DNA from: Chondrus crispus
Lineage: Eukaryota; Rhodophyta; Florideophyceae; Gigartinales; Gigartinaceae
Length of the DNA stretch: 64,000 nt
Direction: 5' to 3'
Assembly: GCF_000350225.1 (NCBI RefSeq)
Contig: NW_005179109.1
Location: 1-64,000 of the forward strand
Shown here piece after piece: positions 8,741 through 20,299 of the stretch. Under the pieces are notes generated by a model. That model saw nothing but the letters and a program-made list of their open reading frames with translations, had not been told where the DNA came from and did not search any database. Numbering within the stretch: the first letter of the stretch is position 1; each line of letters starts with the position of its first letter. The position numbers and the translations under genes are program-made.

Positions 8741-10571
8741 CGGCGTCCAAACAAAGTGCGAAACTTTGAAGAAGGATTTCAGAGAATAATGAATGACTAC
8801 TGTAGTACAATTCCGTACTACAACCCCCCGGCGAGAGGATAACCGCGCGGGGGGCCGGGTGCTACTGTAGCAAGCGGTCGGACACGCCCGCCGCTGTGAA
8901 CAGTAGTACCCCAAGGGTACGACGTGGGACAGCCGGTAGCAGCGGGCCGTGGCAACGGGTAACACGTGGCATATCTGTTGGTCGGGATCGTGGCCACGGG
9001 CACACGTGTATAATCCGTACGGTGGCTAACTAGGAAGTAGTAGTTAATGGCACAAATAAAGTAATTGTGTACAGTAGCTGGTACACAGTAAGTGGCAGCT
9101 ACTGTAGAGGGACAGGTTTCCTGGCGTCCCACTTAGGGGTTAAGTCCGGTGACACTTGCCTGTCCCATTAAAAAGGGGGCAGACTCGCCTCCCTTCCCTT
9201 TACGGGTAAGTGCTAACACCGTTCCGGTTTTCATTTTAGTCTCAGGCTTCTAACCCGTGACCGGCCGTCCGGATCTAACACCACCAACCGGCTGCGCGTC
9301 ACCGGCCACGTGAGCCTTCCCTCTTTTCGAGTCCATCTGTACGGTCTGCGGTCGCGCGTGGGTGCCCAGCAGCGCGCACTCCCTTACCTCTAACCCCCTC
9401 GTTTCGGAGTGGTCGGGACAAATGTAGTTATACCACAACTATCTTTACGAGGGGTGCGTTTACGACGACAATGACTTTCAGGGCCGCTTTCGAATGCCAC
9501 AAAACGTGTTGCAGCTAGTTGACGATGCGATATATGAGCGTCCTTTCTTTTCCCGGAAGTCTGATGCTCTCGGGAACTTGGGCATACACCCACTGCAGTG
9601 CGTAACCACGGCATTGAGAATGATGGCATACGGGACTGCCTACGACTCTATTGATGAGTACTGTAGGCTGTCTGGGCCATCAGCGATGATATCTTTGAAA
9701 GCGTTCACGAGGGGAGTCTTCGAAGAATTTGGTACAGAGTACATGCGCAGCCCTACCACTGTAGACCTGCAGAGGCTCTTGAGAATCAATGCTGCTCGGG
9801 GATTCCCGGGTATGGTCGCCAGTATCGACTGTCAGCACCACGAGTGGAAATATTGTCCGGGGAGTCTGGCTGGTGCCCACAAGGACAAAGGGAAGAAACC
9901 AACAATCGCCCTGGAAGGCATTGCTGATGGTTAATGCTGGCTATGGTTTATTTTTTCGGTCTGCCACGCTCTCTCAACGATATAAACGTCCTCGATAAAT
10001 CCCCTACGAGGGGCAGTATTCACTCTGGCTCCTTCCCGACCCGCATGGACTACGTTTTGAATGCAGTCGCAAGAAATCTGCTATATTTTCTAGCTGACGG
10101 CATTTACCCCGACTACGCGGTATTTATGAAGACAATAAGGAACGGTGGAAATTCAAGCAAGGACAAGAACTTCTCCCGGGCGCAGGAGAAGAAAAGATGT
10201 CGAACGGGCCTTTGAAATTCTAATATCTCGGTGGCACATCCTGGAGCGACTGATTAAGCTGTGGTACAAAAAATGATTTGCATTACCTTGTCAAAGCGTG
10301 TGTGATCCTCCACAATATGGTCTTGGAGGCACGACGGGACGATTACAATAGTGGAATCAATGAGATGGTGTTTATGGATGAGCCTGCTGTTCAGTCTGTG
10401 TGTGTGGATAAAATACGTTGCGGTGCAGATAACATTATGCCTATTATCAGCGGTGCCACGGATACTTGGGTGCAAAGGGTGGCAGAGAGGTATCATGAGG
10501 TATCAAACGACGTCGAAGTTATGAGATCAACCTTCAAACGATGGTGTTCAACACCATCGTTTGAAGGTTGA
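8741..10571 (+). pseudogene. PIF/Harbinger transposase (DDE_Tnp_4, HARBI1-like), broken
   Basis: Homology begins around 8741 (RRPNKVRNFEEGFQRIMNDY), is interrupted by the solo LTR at 8801-9438, and resumes as VYDDNDFQGRFRMPQNVLQL near 9457. Recognisable family blocks follow: MMAYGTAYDSIDEYCRL, PTTVDLQRLL, ARGFPGMVASIDCQHHEWK (first catalytic Asp), GLPRSLNDINVLDKSP (second Asp), FSRAQEK, DVERAF (catalytic Glu) and ACVILHNMV. A TAA follows GIADG at 9932. The frame also changes near 9955, near 10190 and near 10275, so the gene is dead. The known role of the family is cut-and-paste transposition into TWA sites. The far end runs into a 57-bp palindrome. Confidence 0.92.
8801..9438 (+). mobile_element. 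Solo LTR, family B, copy 1 (638 bp)
   Basis: Begins TGTAGTACAATTCCGTACTA and ends GTAGTTATACCACA, so it has TG..CA ends. It is flanked by ACTAC (8796-8800) and ACTAT (9439-9443), a 4/5 target duplication. It sits in the N-terminal part of the Harbinger transposase. Family mates are 18223-18811 (inverted) and 62401-63027. It is rich in CACGTG and TACTGTA motifs. The small open frames on either strand are not credible genes. Confidence 0.85.
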
Positions 10572-10577
10572 TCTCAT
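10521..10577. repeat. 57-bp perfect palindrome (28-bp arms, 1-base centre)
   Basis: ATGAGATCAACCTTCAAACG plus eight more bases is followed, after a single C at 10549, by the exact reverse complement. The right arm covers the last codons and stop of the transposase remnant. It could arise from fold-back repair or template switching, or it may act as a 3' hairpin. Confidence 0.9.
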
Positions 10578-10821
10578 TCATCATCTCTGGAACCGCCGAG
10601 GTAATGACTAAGCTCTTTTCTGTACCCATGGTCCCGCTATGCCATCCCATAGCATGATGAGCTTGCCCATACAATTTGGTTCGTCATAGCCTCATACCAA
10701 TAAATATCCAATCGTCGCCCCCTCTTACTTCCGCCAACAGCAGCAGCGCTAACGCAATCAGCGACAAAATTTCCGGCGACAGATGCTCAACCAGCACCAT
10801 GGCCTCCCCGACACTCACGAC
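10578..10821. other. Spacer between transposase and first solo LTR
   Basis: No credible frame. The last 20 bases (from the ATG at 10800) and the sequence after the LTR (11538 on) read as Pro/Thr/His-rich low-complexity codons. They may be the N-terminal part of the kinase gene downstream. Confidence 0.35.
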
Positions 10822-11532
10822 TGTGGTATAAACCCCCCCTCCCCTCTGAGCCTTTTTTTAGTTAGATTACATCAACAACAGGATCCCATACTGTAGAGCC
10901 CGACGCTCTACAGTACAACCGCGCGTGTCCACGTGGGCACCACGTGTACGAGGGGCACGTGCATACAAGTGCTTACGTGTACCGCGCGCCAACGAAGCGA
11001 GCACGCACCACGGGTACTACGTGGACTGTCAGCCTCGACATAGCTGACAGTATTACAGCGCAGGCCGACCTGCACTACAGTAGCCCACTACAGTACCTCG
11101 GTACTGTAGTGTTATGGTAGATTGTTTTGTATATTAAATACAGAGCAGACCGGCGGCGGCGTAGGGGGGACAAGCACGGCCTTGTCCTCAACCGACCGCC
11201 AAGGTCAGTCCACCCAGCTTATTCTAAACGTCGTCTTCGCTCTTCGCGCGCGTTTAGTCGGAGCCGAGCCGGAGTGGACGCGCAGCACGCGAGCGAGCAC
11301 GGAGCCGCCTCCGCCTGTCAGCACTGGTACGTCACCCAGTGCTGCTCCGGGGCGTCGAGGCGTCCATCCGCTCGTGCGTGCGCGCGTCCCTGCTCGCTCC
11401 CGCTCTACCACCGCTACCCGGGCCCGAGCCCGGTTCCGTAGCTGGTTGGCCCGCTTCACCCCTTCTCCGATCCGGGCTCTACAGGTCGAACTGCGCATAC
11501 ACCTCCAGTCGTTTGGGGGTGTTTATGCCACA
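10822..11532 (-). mobile_element. Solo LTR, family A, copy 1 (711 bp, inverted)
   Basis: Ends TGTGGTATAAACCCC and GGGGTGTTTATGCCACA with a perfect 5-bp target duplication ACGAC (10817-10821, 11533-11537). It is related to the LTRs of the chromodomain element at 13338-22755 but clearly diverged from them. The orientation is opposite to the other family A copies on the + strand. Open frames inside are compositional. Confidence 0.88.
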
Positions 11533-12043
11533 ACGACATGCCCCGCTTCAACCCTCTCCAACCCCACCCAATGACCCCTATCGTCGGGTCCACAGCGACC
11601 ACCCACGCCTTTCCAGATACCAAAATTCCCTCCCCCGCCACCATCACCAACAACCACAACACCCCCCAGCAACCGTTCCGATCCATTCTATCCCTCACCA
11701 GCTCCACTATGTTATGTAGCACCCGCTACCATCCCACCTCTCACACCAACACTTCCGCCCGATCCATTGCGACCATCCCCATTACGTCCCGCATCACCAG
11801 CCCCTCTATCCTTTTTTGATTGACGCACGACTGCGCCCCCACCACATCAACCCTCAGGTATGCCACACGCTCAACATCCTTCTCTCCCCTCCCAACCCGC
11901 CCACTACCTCCCGCCGCACGGCCAAACTTCTATGCATACGGACCCCCAGGCCATTTACCTAATGTAGCTTGCCGCCCGCGAGCAGAAAGCTCGAGAACAC
12001 GAAGTCATCCGAAATCTCGAGAACGCGAATTCATCCGCGAGGA
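11533..12043 (+). other. Low-complexity stretch upstream of the kinase fragment
   Basis: C-rich sequence with long runs of Pro/Thr/Ser/His codons in several frames and few G residues on this strand. It may be the 5' region or a disordered N-terminus of the captured kinase gene. No domain is visible. Confidence 0.35.
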
Positions 12044-12274
12044 ATGCTTTTGGATGGTCCGCCAGCTCTGTACGCAATTTTTAAGGCTCCGTTGGTTGAG
12101 AAAAAGTATTCCGTCTTGCAGATTATTGGAGGGTGCAGTGGCGTCGTTTGTTCCGCTGTCGACAACAAGACGGGTAAGCCCGTCGCTGTCAACAGGGTTA
12201 GTCATGGAGGCGATAATGTCCCCGTTTATATTCGCTCACTGCTTGAAATCAAGTTTTTGAGGCTGCTTCGCGGG

Positions 12275-12952
12275 TGTAGCATAAACACCCCAGCGATAGG
12301 GGTGTATGCACAGTTCGACCGAGACCTGGAGGAGGGCGAGAAGACGGGGTGAAGCGGGACACCAGCTAACGGCACCGGGCAGCGGGCCCGGGTATCGTGG
12401 TAGAGCGGGACCGGGAGGACGCGGGCACGCGCGAGCGGTTCGACGTCTCGACGCCCCGGTGCGGTACTGGGTAACGATCCAGTACCGACAGGCGGAGGCG
12501 GGGCCGCCTCGTGGCCGTGGCGCGCGTGTCCTCAACCCGCGCTCCGTGCTGCTCTAAGGTAATTAGCGAGCGTTACCTTAGAATAAGCGGGAAGTCGGAC
12601 TTTGACGGTCGGTGGGTGACAAGTCCGTGCTTGTCCTCCTCCACCACCGCCGGTCCGCTCCATATTTAATATACAAAACAACCTATAACACTACAGTACC
12701 GAAGTACTGTAGTGGCCTACTGTAGCACAGATCGGACCGTACTGTAATACGGTCAGCCATCGGGGCGGACAGTACACGTGTGTGTGGGCTTCAGTCCCGC
12801 GCGATACACGTGTACACGTGTGTGTGTGCGCCCTGTACCTGAGTCGTACACGTGGCCACGCGTGGTAGGACTATATGGCATCGGGCTCTACAGTATTGGA
12901 TCCCGTTGTTAATCTAATCTAACTAAAAAGCCCCAGCGGGGGTTATACTACA
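12275..12952 (+). mobile_element. Solo LTR, family A, copy 2 (678 bp) inside the kinase
   Basis: Ends TGTAGCATAAACACC and GGGGTTATACTACA with a perfect 5-bp duplication GCGGG (12270-12274, 12953-12957). It separates the kinase codons ..LLRG and HENIVK.. exactly at the duplication. It is full of TACTGTAG and ACACGTGT motifs. Confidence 0.93.
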
Positions 12953-13337
12953 GCGGGCATGAAAACATTGTCAAGATGCTCAGCATCCTTTTGCCAGTAG
13001 TACCAGGGAGTTTAGTGGTGTATTTATTCTCTTCGATTTGATGCCTACGGACATGAACCATTTGATAAGGGGTGCCGATCGACTCAGCGACTTGCATATA
13101 CAGTATTTTGCGCGCCAGATTCTGCGCGGCTTGGCCTTCATGCACAACAACAATCCCTTGTTTCCAGGTAAGAATGCCATAGACCAGCTCAGTCTCATGA
13201 TTGAGGTTTTGGGTTCGCCTAGTGAGAAAGCCATTGGGTAAGGACAGTCGGCGAGGGTCCGCCAAGAAATTCGACGAAGCCCAAAGCGCAGAACCAGTCC
13301 CTTCTCGGACTTGTACCCCCATGCACAGCCTATAGTG

Positions 13338-13986
13338 TGTAGTATAAACACCTCCAACGGAGGGGGGTGTATACTCAGTTCTTGCGGAGACCCCGATAGG
13401 AGAAGGGAAGCAACCTCAGCTAACGGAACCGCGAAGCGGGCGCGGGTAGCGTGGTGGTAGAGCGGGTTCGGACGGGGACGCGCGCACGGGCGGGTCGATC
13501 TACGCCTCGACGCCCTGGGGCAGCGCTGGGTTACGTACCAGCGCTGACGGGCGGAGGCGGATCTTGGCTCGCTCGTGTGCCCGCTCGTCCCCTGCCCGCT
13601 CGGCTCCTAACTAGATACGGGCTATTGTAGGCAGCCCGATCTAGAATAAGCCGGGCGAGCTTGACCAAAGGCGTAGGTTCTGGACAAGCTCGTGCTTGTC
13701 GCCCCCCTGCCGCCGTCGGTCCGCTCATATTTAATGTACATAGTAGTCTATCATAACTCTACAATAGTGCCGGCCAGCCGGCACTGTAACGCTGTCAGCC
13801 GTCGGGGCTGACAGTACACGTGTACATTGCGTATAGTACACGTGTGTGCGTGTGTGCGCGCGTCCCCGTACACGTGGGATACACGCGGACACATGTGGCA
13901 GCGCCGTAGAGCGTCGGGCTCTACGGTAGCTGATCCCATCCTGATCTAATCTAAATTGCATCCCCCAAGGGGGGGGTTATACCACA
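13338..13986 (-). repeat. LTR family A, 3' LTR of the chromodomain element
   Basis: Begins TGTAGTATAAACACC and ends GGGGTTATACCACA on the + strand. It contains TACACGTGTAC, ACACGTGTGTGCG and other G-box-like sites plus a CTGTCAGCC..GGCTGACAG palindrome. Confidence 0.9.
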
Positions 13987-14002
13987 CGACCCCCCCTCAA
14001 GG

Positions 14003-14020
14003 GTGAACGTCCGCGTTCAC
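14003..14020 (-). repeat. Short direct repeat beside the purine tract
   Basis: GTGAACGTCCGCGTTCAC occurs here and again at 19395-19412, where it encodes the last residues of the chromodomain ORF. The two copies bracket the 5.4-kb GC-rich segment. The motif is itself nearly palindromic. Confidence 0.75.
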
Positions 14021-15952
14021 GGGTGGTTGTAAAGGGAGCCATGCCAGATCGTGTTGTCGGTACGATCCATTCCGTTGCCTCTAACGACGTCGCGCTCTGG
14101 TCGTTCTCCTTCACCTCCTTTCCCGCGTTCATCCGTGCGAGGGCTGACTCTTCGCCCCTCTCCATGGCAGCTGACGACCCGGTCTCCCCTTCGTCACCGT
14201 CCTTCTTTCTCATCTCGCGATCAGGCGCGCGTCCGTGGGACTTTTCTCCGCCGTCATCCTCTTTTCACCTCCACGTGCCGACGCTCTTCCCTGTCCGGTA
14301 TCGTACCGGTACGCGTCGTTTCTCTTCCTTACGCGCGAGCCCGCTCGCTCTTTCGTCCGTGTGTCCCGTGCCCTTTTTCTGGGACCTTGGTGTAATAATA
14401 TGGATCCTTCCGGTTCGGTTTTTACCCCGTCACGGAGGGGTGTCCACGGCAGCGGTAAAATTACAACACCACCAACCTCTCTTTGGGGGCGGCGGTTATG
14501 ACTCCGGTAAACGGACGAGTGGAATTGCGACCCCGGAGGGGATAGGGCTCAATAGGCATACGCTTCCACCAGGCGGTGGAACGACCAAACTGGAGAGCGT
14601 GTGCTTCCGGCCCTCAAGAATAACGCGTGCGGGACGATCTGCCTCTTTCTCCTAAGTTCTCGCCCAGGGGGTCGCTACCCCCTTTTACTCTGGGAGCGTA
14701 CTGCCCCCGCCCCTAAGTACGTCGACCTCCGGCGGCCGGCAGTACTGTAGTGATCCACTTCTACTTTGGATCACTACAGCGGAGTACCTCTACTGTACTC
14801 CATCGGGGAGTGACCTGTACAACGGCACACGTGGCGGTACTCCTGCCACCTGTAATCGCAGGCAGAGCGCGCACCACGTGTGCTAGCTGGGACTCCCCCG
14901 GCTGACACTCCCATTACACTAATTTCTACGCCCCTACAATAGGACCTACTAGTCTACTGTACCCGATCGGGACGTTATACGTACGGCGGTACACGTGGCC
15001 ATTCCGCCGCCACCTGTCACCCGTGGCGGTACGTGCACCCCGTGTACAAGCTGAATTCTAAATCCCCTAATCCCCTGCCTTTCCAGTATCGTCTGATCAC
15101 CCCTACGGGATCTCCCTCCGGGTCGTTACGTTTACCGACACCGGCCGGTACCCGTTCTCCCACACTTGGTATGACAGGCTCTTCGCTCCCACAGGGTGGC
15201 CCTACTCCCACCCCGCCTCTGCACGGGCGCACCGATTGTGCCGCTCGTTCCCCGTGCGCGGAATTTGCCTCCTCGTCTCCGGGGGCTTGGGAGTAGTTCG
15301 TTCCTTCCGGTCACATAGTACGTGGCCATTCTCCCCCTACGACGCCCATTCTACATCGTACCCCGTCCTCAATTACGCCTTTTGTCGGCGTGAGCGTAAT
15401 GTGCACTTCTTTCCTCCCCTCACGCGCCCCTTTCTGCCGCGAAGTTATCTCCTTTCCCATTCCTGTCTCGCCATTTACGTGCTGATCGTTCACGCCCCGT
15501 CCTCGTGCACAGAATGCTTTCCACGCCTCCTTGGTGGTGTTCTGCAACCCTCTCCGTCATCTACAGGGTACCCTCCAGCACGAACTCCCCCATGCCCTTC
15601 GCGAGGCACAAGGCAGCCGGGAGAGAGACGGACCCGTGTTCGTGGAGAGTACGAGGCTGTCCAAGTGGGACACCGTCGCCATCGTGACGGGCGGGGTCGT
15701 GCTTGTCGTCATCGCGCGCGGCATCCTCATGGGAGACCGGAGAAGATTCACAGCCAGGCGCGGACCGGGAGAGCGCCGTCGCCGGCAAAGACTTTCGGGG
15801 AAGCGGGGCCGGCGCAGGCGTGTCGATGCAGTGGAGCAGGTGGCAGAAGCGGATGTGCCCCACGCGGAGCGTTAGGTGCGCAGCGTTTCTTCTTGATGCG
15901 TCTCGCCGTCGGCGGCAAGGACAGAACGCACTGGAGCTCGTATTCTCCTTGG

Positions 15953-17215
15953 GACCCCTCGCCATCGATGGCGAGGGGCAAAGCGAGCGGTATTCGCTTT
16001 CTCGTCGGCGGCCCTCGCCATCGATGACGAGGGCCTAACGTGCGACGAACGTTCTTATCCTCCGCGTCCGTCGCCATTCGGGGCGAGGGCGCGCAACGCG
16101 GTCGTTCTTCTTGATGCCTCTCGCCGTCGGCGGCGAGGGCAGGGCGCGCAGTAGTCGCCTTCTTTCGCGCCCCTCGCCGTCCGGAGGCAGGGGCGCGAGC
16201 GCTCAGAACGTCTTCTTCTTCGCGCCCCTCGCCATCCGGAGCGAGGGCGCCAGCGAGCGGGCGGTGGCATTTTGTGCCCATCCGACGAGCACAGTGGCCC
16301 CGCCCCGCAGGCCTGTCAGTGTACGTCCGACCCCTACTGTATGCAGCGTCTACGACGTTTGTCGTGTACAATACCCGTGCGTGTGTGTGCTTGTGCGCGA
16401 AGAGACACAGCCCTGAGTCCTTGATCAAATCACCTTCAAAAAATTGCAAAAAATGTTTCCCGCGAAAACCATTTTTTGCCAAAAAATCACAGCACAGTCC
16501 GTGATGTGTGTGCGGGCATGCGGACCAAATTCTTTTCACGTGCACGGCGGGCGTTCTTCTTCTTGGCGCCCCTCGCCTTCGGCGGCGAGGGCGCGCGTGT
16601 GACGTTCGTCTTCTCGTCGGCGTCCCTCGCCATCGGCGGCGAGGGCGCAGCGCGCAACGGACGGTCTCTCACTTGGCGTCCCGCCATCGATGGCGAGGGC
16701 GCAGTACACAGCCGATGCTCCTCCTTGGCGTCCCTCGCCATCGATGGCGAGGGCCCAACGTGCGACGAACAGTCTTATCCTCCGCGTGCCCCTCGCCCTC
16801 CGACGGCGGAGGGGCACGAGCGTGAGAGCACGGCGCGAGGAATTCTTCTTCTCGTTCGCGCCGCTCGCCATTCGGGGCGAGGGTGCGGCACGAAGGTTCT
16901 TATCCTTCGCATCCCCCGCCTGCCGGCGGCGGGGGTGCGAGTGCGCAGCGTGCAGTGGTCCTCTTCCTTGGTGTCCCTCTCCGTCTGAAGCGAGGGCGCA
17001 GTGCGCGGGTACAGCAGGAGGATCTGGTCTTCTCGCGCGGCGCCTGTCCTTATCTTTCGCGGCCCTCGCCTTCTGGGCGGCGGGGACGCGAAACCGTGGC
17101 ATTCGTCTCCTTCAGCGCGCCCCTCGCCATCGGGGCGAGGGCACAAACGCGCGGCGTCCGTCCCCTTCAGCGCGCCCCCTCGCCATCGGGGCGAGTGCAC
17201 AATCGCGCGGCGTCG
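15953..17215. repeat. Tandem array of ~17 hairpin units (~55 bp each)
   Basis: Each unit is built round an inverted repeat of the type CCCTCGCC-ATCGATG/GCGG-GGCGAGGGC, followed by a ~30-bp spacer ending in TTCTTCTT or TTATCCTCCGC. Units start near 15953, 16012, 16068, 16118, 16170 and 16225, and after a ~310-bp interruption near 16565, 16619, 16674, 16726, 16783, 16858, 16911, 16968, 17060, 17117 and 17172. Units are diverged, with lengths of about 47-80 bp. At least one unit (16911) has both arms changed together (CCCCCGCC with GGCGGGGG). It could be a structural RNA region of the LTR element or simply an old minisatellite. Confidence 0.85.
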
Positions 17216-18222
17216 ACGAACGCGCGCGGGGAGGGGGGAAAGAAGATCGACGACGAGCCCGAGGCCGTGTCGGGCAGCCTGTCGGACATGTATTTGCGAT
17301 CAGCCCGGGGACGCTCACGTCACGGGGAGCTCGTGCTCATGCCGGCCCTGTCGGCGCTGGGGGTTGTATGTGGTGAGGGTGTACGAAGTGCAATGTTGGT
17401 GTGTCGCGCCACATCCCTTCTTCCTCGTGACGACCGCTTCCTCCCCTTGTCTTTCGGTCGGACAAGGCGGACTCGAATCTCCGATATCCCAGCGACGGCC
17501 CTGCGAATCCCCTCACGAGCGGCAGCACACGTATCATGCTATGTCGCTCTGGCCTCGCTCCGCCCGGGGAAAGGGACACCTTCCTTGATCCGTTGTAGTG
17601 AGCAACGCGACGTCGCGTTCGCATTCAGCCAGAGGAGATGATTTGTATCTTTCCAGTCATTGCGGGTCGGGCGTACGACATGCGCGCCGCCCCGTGCACG
17701 TGCGATCCGTGCCACACGTCTAGCCAAGGCGATTTTTACCACCCAAAATTTCTGATGTCCGGGTAGGATGCCTGTGTCGACGCCGTCGCTTTTCGGCGGC
17801 CGATCTCGTACGGTGCCGGCGGGAAGCTGCGCGTTCGGAGCGTGGCTTCGTTGGCGCCTCTGCTCGGTGTGTCTCCCCCCGTGTTCTGGGCTGTCCGTCT
17901 GAAGGGTCGGGCCGGGGCATGCCGTGTCTCGCGTGCCAACGTGCGTACGTTCGCTCACGTGAGTTGCCCATTACTTCCACTAATAGTTTTCCGTTAGTTT
18001 TCCCCGTTCCGGCGCTGGCATATTGGCACCGAGTGAACTTTGCGCTGTGTGGAATTGCCGCACTGTACGCCAAGAGTCCATATTTTTCCATTTTCTCATA
18101 CCTCGACCGCCGGTGCTGCCGCGACCGGGTTGGGGATACGACAGTGTAATTTCTCTTTGCCCAATTTTCGCGTACTAGCTGTTGGCGGAGTGGCTCGGTG
18201 TCTCATCCGCGACCCCTATCCT

Positions 18223-18811
18223 TGTGGTATAACTACCTTCGTCCCGACCACTCGGAACGAGGGGGTTAGAGGTGAGGGAGCGCGCGACGCTGGGTTACCC
18301 ACGCGCGGATAAAAACCGTACGGATGGACTCGAAAAGAGGGAAGGCTCACGTGGCCGGTGACGCGCAGCCGGTCGGTGGTGTTATACCCGGACGGCCGGT
18401 CACGGGTTAGAAGCCCGAGCTAAAGGAAAACCGGAACGGTGTTAGTACCTAGCCGTAAAGGGAAAGGAAGCGAGTCTGCCTCCTCTTTACTGGGACGGGG
18501 CAGGTGCCCCTGGTCTTAACTCCTAAGTGGGACGCCAGGACACCTGCCTCGCTACAGTAGCTGTTACTTACTGTATACCAGCTACTGTACACAATTAATA
18601 AATTTGTGCCACTAACTACTAATTACTACTTATAACCGTACGGATTACACACGTGTGCCCGTGGCCACGCCAGCGGTTGTAGCACGTGTGACCCGCGGGG
18701 TACTACTGTACTCCGCTACGGGCGCGTGTAAGCCCGGTCGCTACAGTAGCACCCGCTCTTCAGTCCGGTTTACATCTCCCCGGGGTGGTCGTGGTACGCA
18801 ATTGTACTACA
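18223..18811 (-). mobile_element. Solo LTR, family B, copy 2 (589 bp, inverted)
   Basis: On the + strand it runs from TGTGGTATAACTACC to AATTGTACTACA, the reverse of the family B consensus. It has a perfect 5-bp duplication ATCCT at 18218-18222 and 18812-18816. It lies inside the GC-rich segment of the chromodomain element and so is a later insertion. Confidence 0.9.
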
Positions 18812-19388
18812 ATCCTCGCGAGCCACAGTGACTCTCGGTCTCTACGCCCACGGGTTGCAGCTCTTCTCAGCAATTTGCAACGCCTTATCTTGCCTAGCTC
18901 CTCCTTCGTTCTTTGTCTGGTGTGCCGTATGAAGGCGATCACCTTCCAGCCTCCAACTGCGTTACGAACCTCCAGCGTGGGGTACGGTAGGCGGTACCGC
19001 TTTCTTCAGCCATTGCGTCCTATCAAGCCAGGGACTCCCGTGATTCCGCCTGTGATCGCCTCATTCGTCGGAAGTCCCCTCGCCGCGGTTACCGGACTTA
19101 ACGGAACGTCCAGTGGCCCTGTTCGGGAGGTCGTCCGACTCTTTAGCTCATAGAGGGGATTTGCCTACGCCTCGAGCTGTCTGCTGTCAACGGCACCGAC
19201 GGCAAGGATTCTCGTATTGTGGCTCATGACGAGGGCCACTTTTCTTTCGGGGAGCCCGTACTGCCTTGTCCTTACGTAGCGCGTCTCTGGGGTTCGGAAA
19301 TCAAATACGGCTTGACTTCTGAACGTCCCTATTCAACCGTAACGAAACGGTTAAATTTAGCCGTAACGGAACGGTTGAGGGCCCTCCC

Positions 19389-20270
19389 TTAAGAGTGAAC
19401 GTCCGCGTTCACGTCAGAGGTGAGGTCCCTGCCGGGGCGTCTCCGGAGACGTTGGGCGTAACGAGACACCAACTCCTCCGGAACGTGAGTCCGTGCGGTC
19501 CAAGTGGGCGTGTCGTAATCCGACCACTTGATGAAGAACTCCGTAGTTCCGTCCTCCATGGCTCGATGCCGGAGTAGTCGTTCGACGGCGTACTGCGTAC
19601 CCTTGGTGACCTTGTCGGCAAGATCACCCGGAGTTGTCGTACTCGCCCGTGGTGCGTCCGTTGGTGGAGCCGCGTAAACGCAGCGGTCTGTCGAGACGCG
19701 CTCGGTGACACGATCACGATCGATCGTGATGGTTCGCTTGTCATTTTCGAGGACGTGGTATGGCCAAACAGCGGTTGACGCGAGTTTATTAGACGTCTTT
19801 ACCCCATCCGTGTGGTTCCGGTAGACATAATTACCTGGCTTGAGGCGGGTACAGTGCCTTCTGTCGGCGGCGGGCACTTCGCTGGGGGTCGTTCGTGCCG
19901 ATCCCTCCCTTGTCGACGGTGTCCTCTCTGCGGAGCTAGGTCGGCCAGCTCCTGCCTTCCCGACTTGATCGATCAAGTCGGTGAGGTGTAGCGCATATGC
20001 GATCTCCTCGGGGACACGGCGATCGGTGGGATCTTTGGGGCGTATTGCATTGGCCCACGCCTCACGCTCCGTCTTGTGCACGTGGCTTACGGAAGACTCG
20101 GTGCCTTCACGGTCGGTCCGTGGCATCTGACCTACGGAGGTCAGGGTGTCTTCTCTTTCGTTCACACGCGCCGGGCACACGGAAGCCTGGGCGCCTTCGC
20201 GTTCTTCGCGGATGGTGGTCGCCACCGGACTCACCAGAGTCTCCTCGTGGGGCGAAGCGTGCCCTCCCAC
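19389..20270 (-). CDS. Ty3-like integrase tail with chromodomain (remnant)
   Basis: A 293-codon frame on the minus strand. The N-terminal half is low-complexity and holds tandem motifs of the form VxxxxRxEREG (about residues 15-75). Residues ~145-215 resemble the integrase C-terminal domain of chromoviruses (LKPGNYVYRNHTDG, NKLAS..WPYHVLEND, RVSTDRCVYAAPP). Residues ~230-280 form a chromodomain: YAVERLLRHRAMEDGTTEFF, IKWSDYDTPTWT, VPEELVSRYAQRL. In the family this domain steers integration to modified histones. No catalytic core precedes it, so it is a fossil part. Confidence 0.8.
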   Translation of the reverse strand: MGGHASPHEETLVSPVATTIREEREGAQASVCPARVNEREDTLTSVGQMPRTDREGTESSVSHVHKTEREAWANAIRPKDPTDRRVPEEIAYALHLTDLIDQVGKAGAGRPSSAERTPSTREGSARTTPSEVPAADRRHCTRLKPGNYVYRNHTDGVKTSNKLASTAVWPYHVLENDKRTITIDRDRVTERVSTDRCVYAAPPTDAPRASTTTPGDLADKVTKGTQYAVERLLRHRAMEDGTTEFFIKWSDYDTPTWTARTHVPEELVSRYAQRLRRRPGRDLTSDVNADVHS

Positions 20271-20299
20271 CCGAACGGGTCGAGAATCCTTGACGCGGG

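Larger units (their letters stand above)
14021..19388. other. Long GC-rich internal segment of the chromodomain element
   Basis: 5.4 kb between the two copies of GTGAACGTCCGCGTTCAC, holding the hairpin array (15953-17215) and a solo LTR (18223-18811). Many frames are open on both strands at once (for example 14023-14655 +, 15748-16545 -, 16883-17641 +), as expected from GC composition and tandem repeats. None shows a recognisable domain, so I do not call genes. A GC-rich section at about 14650-15030 with TACTGTAGT and GATCCA..TGGATC inverted repeats resembles LTR sequence, but I cannot fix its ends. Confidence 0.55.

Noticed and set aside
14023-17641. Many long overlapping open frames on both strands of the GC-rich segment
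   Set aside because: Frames are open simultaneously on both strands, follow the hairpin-repeat periodicity and show no domain. They are explained by GC composition and tandem repeats.
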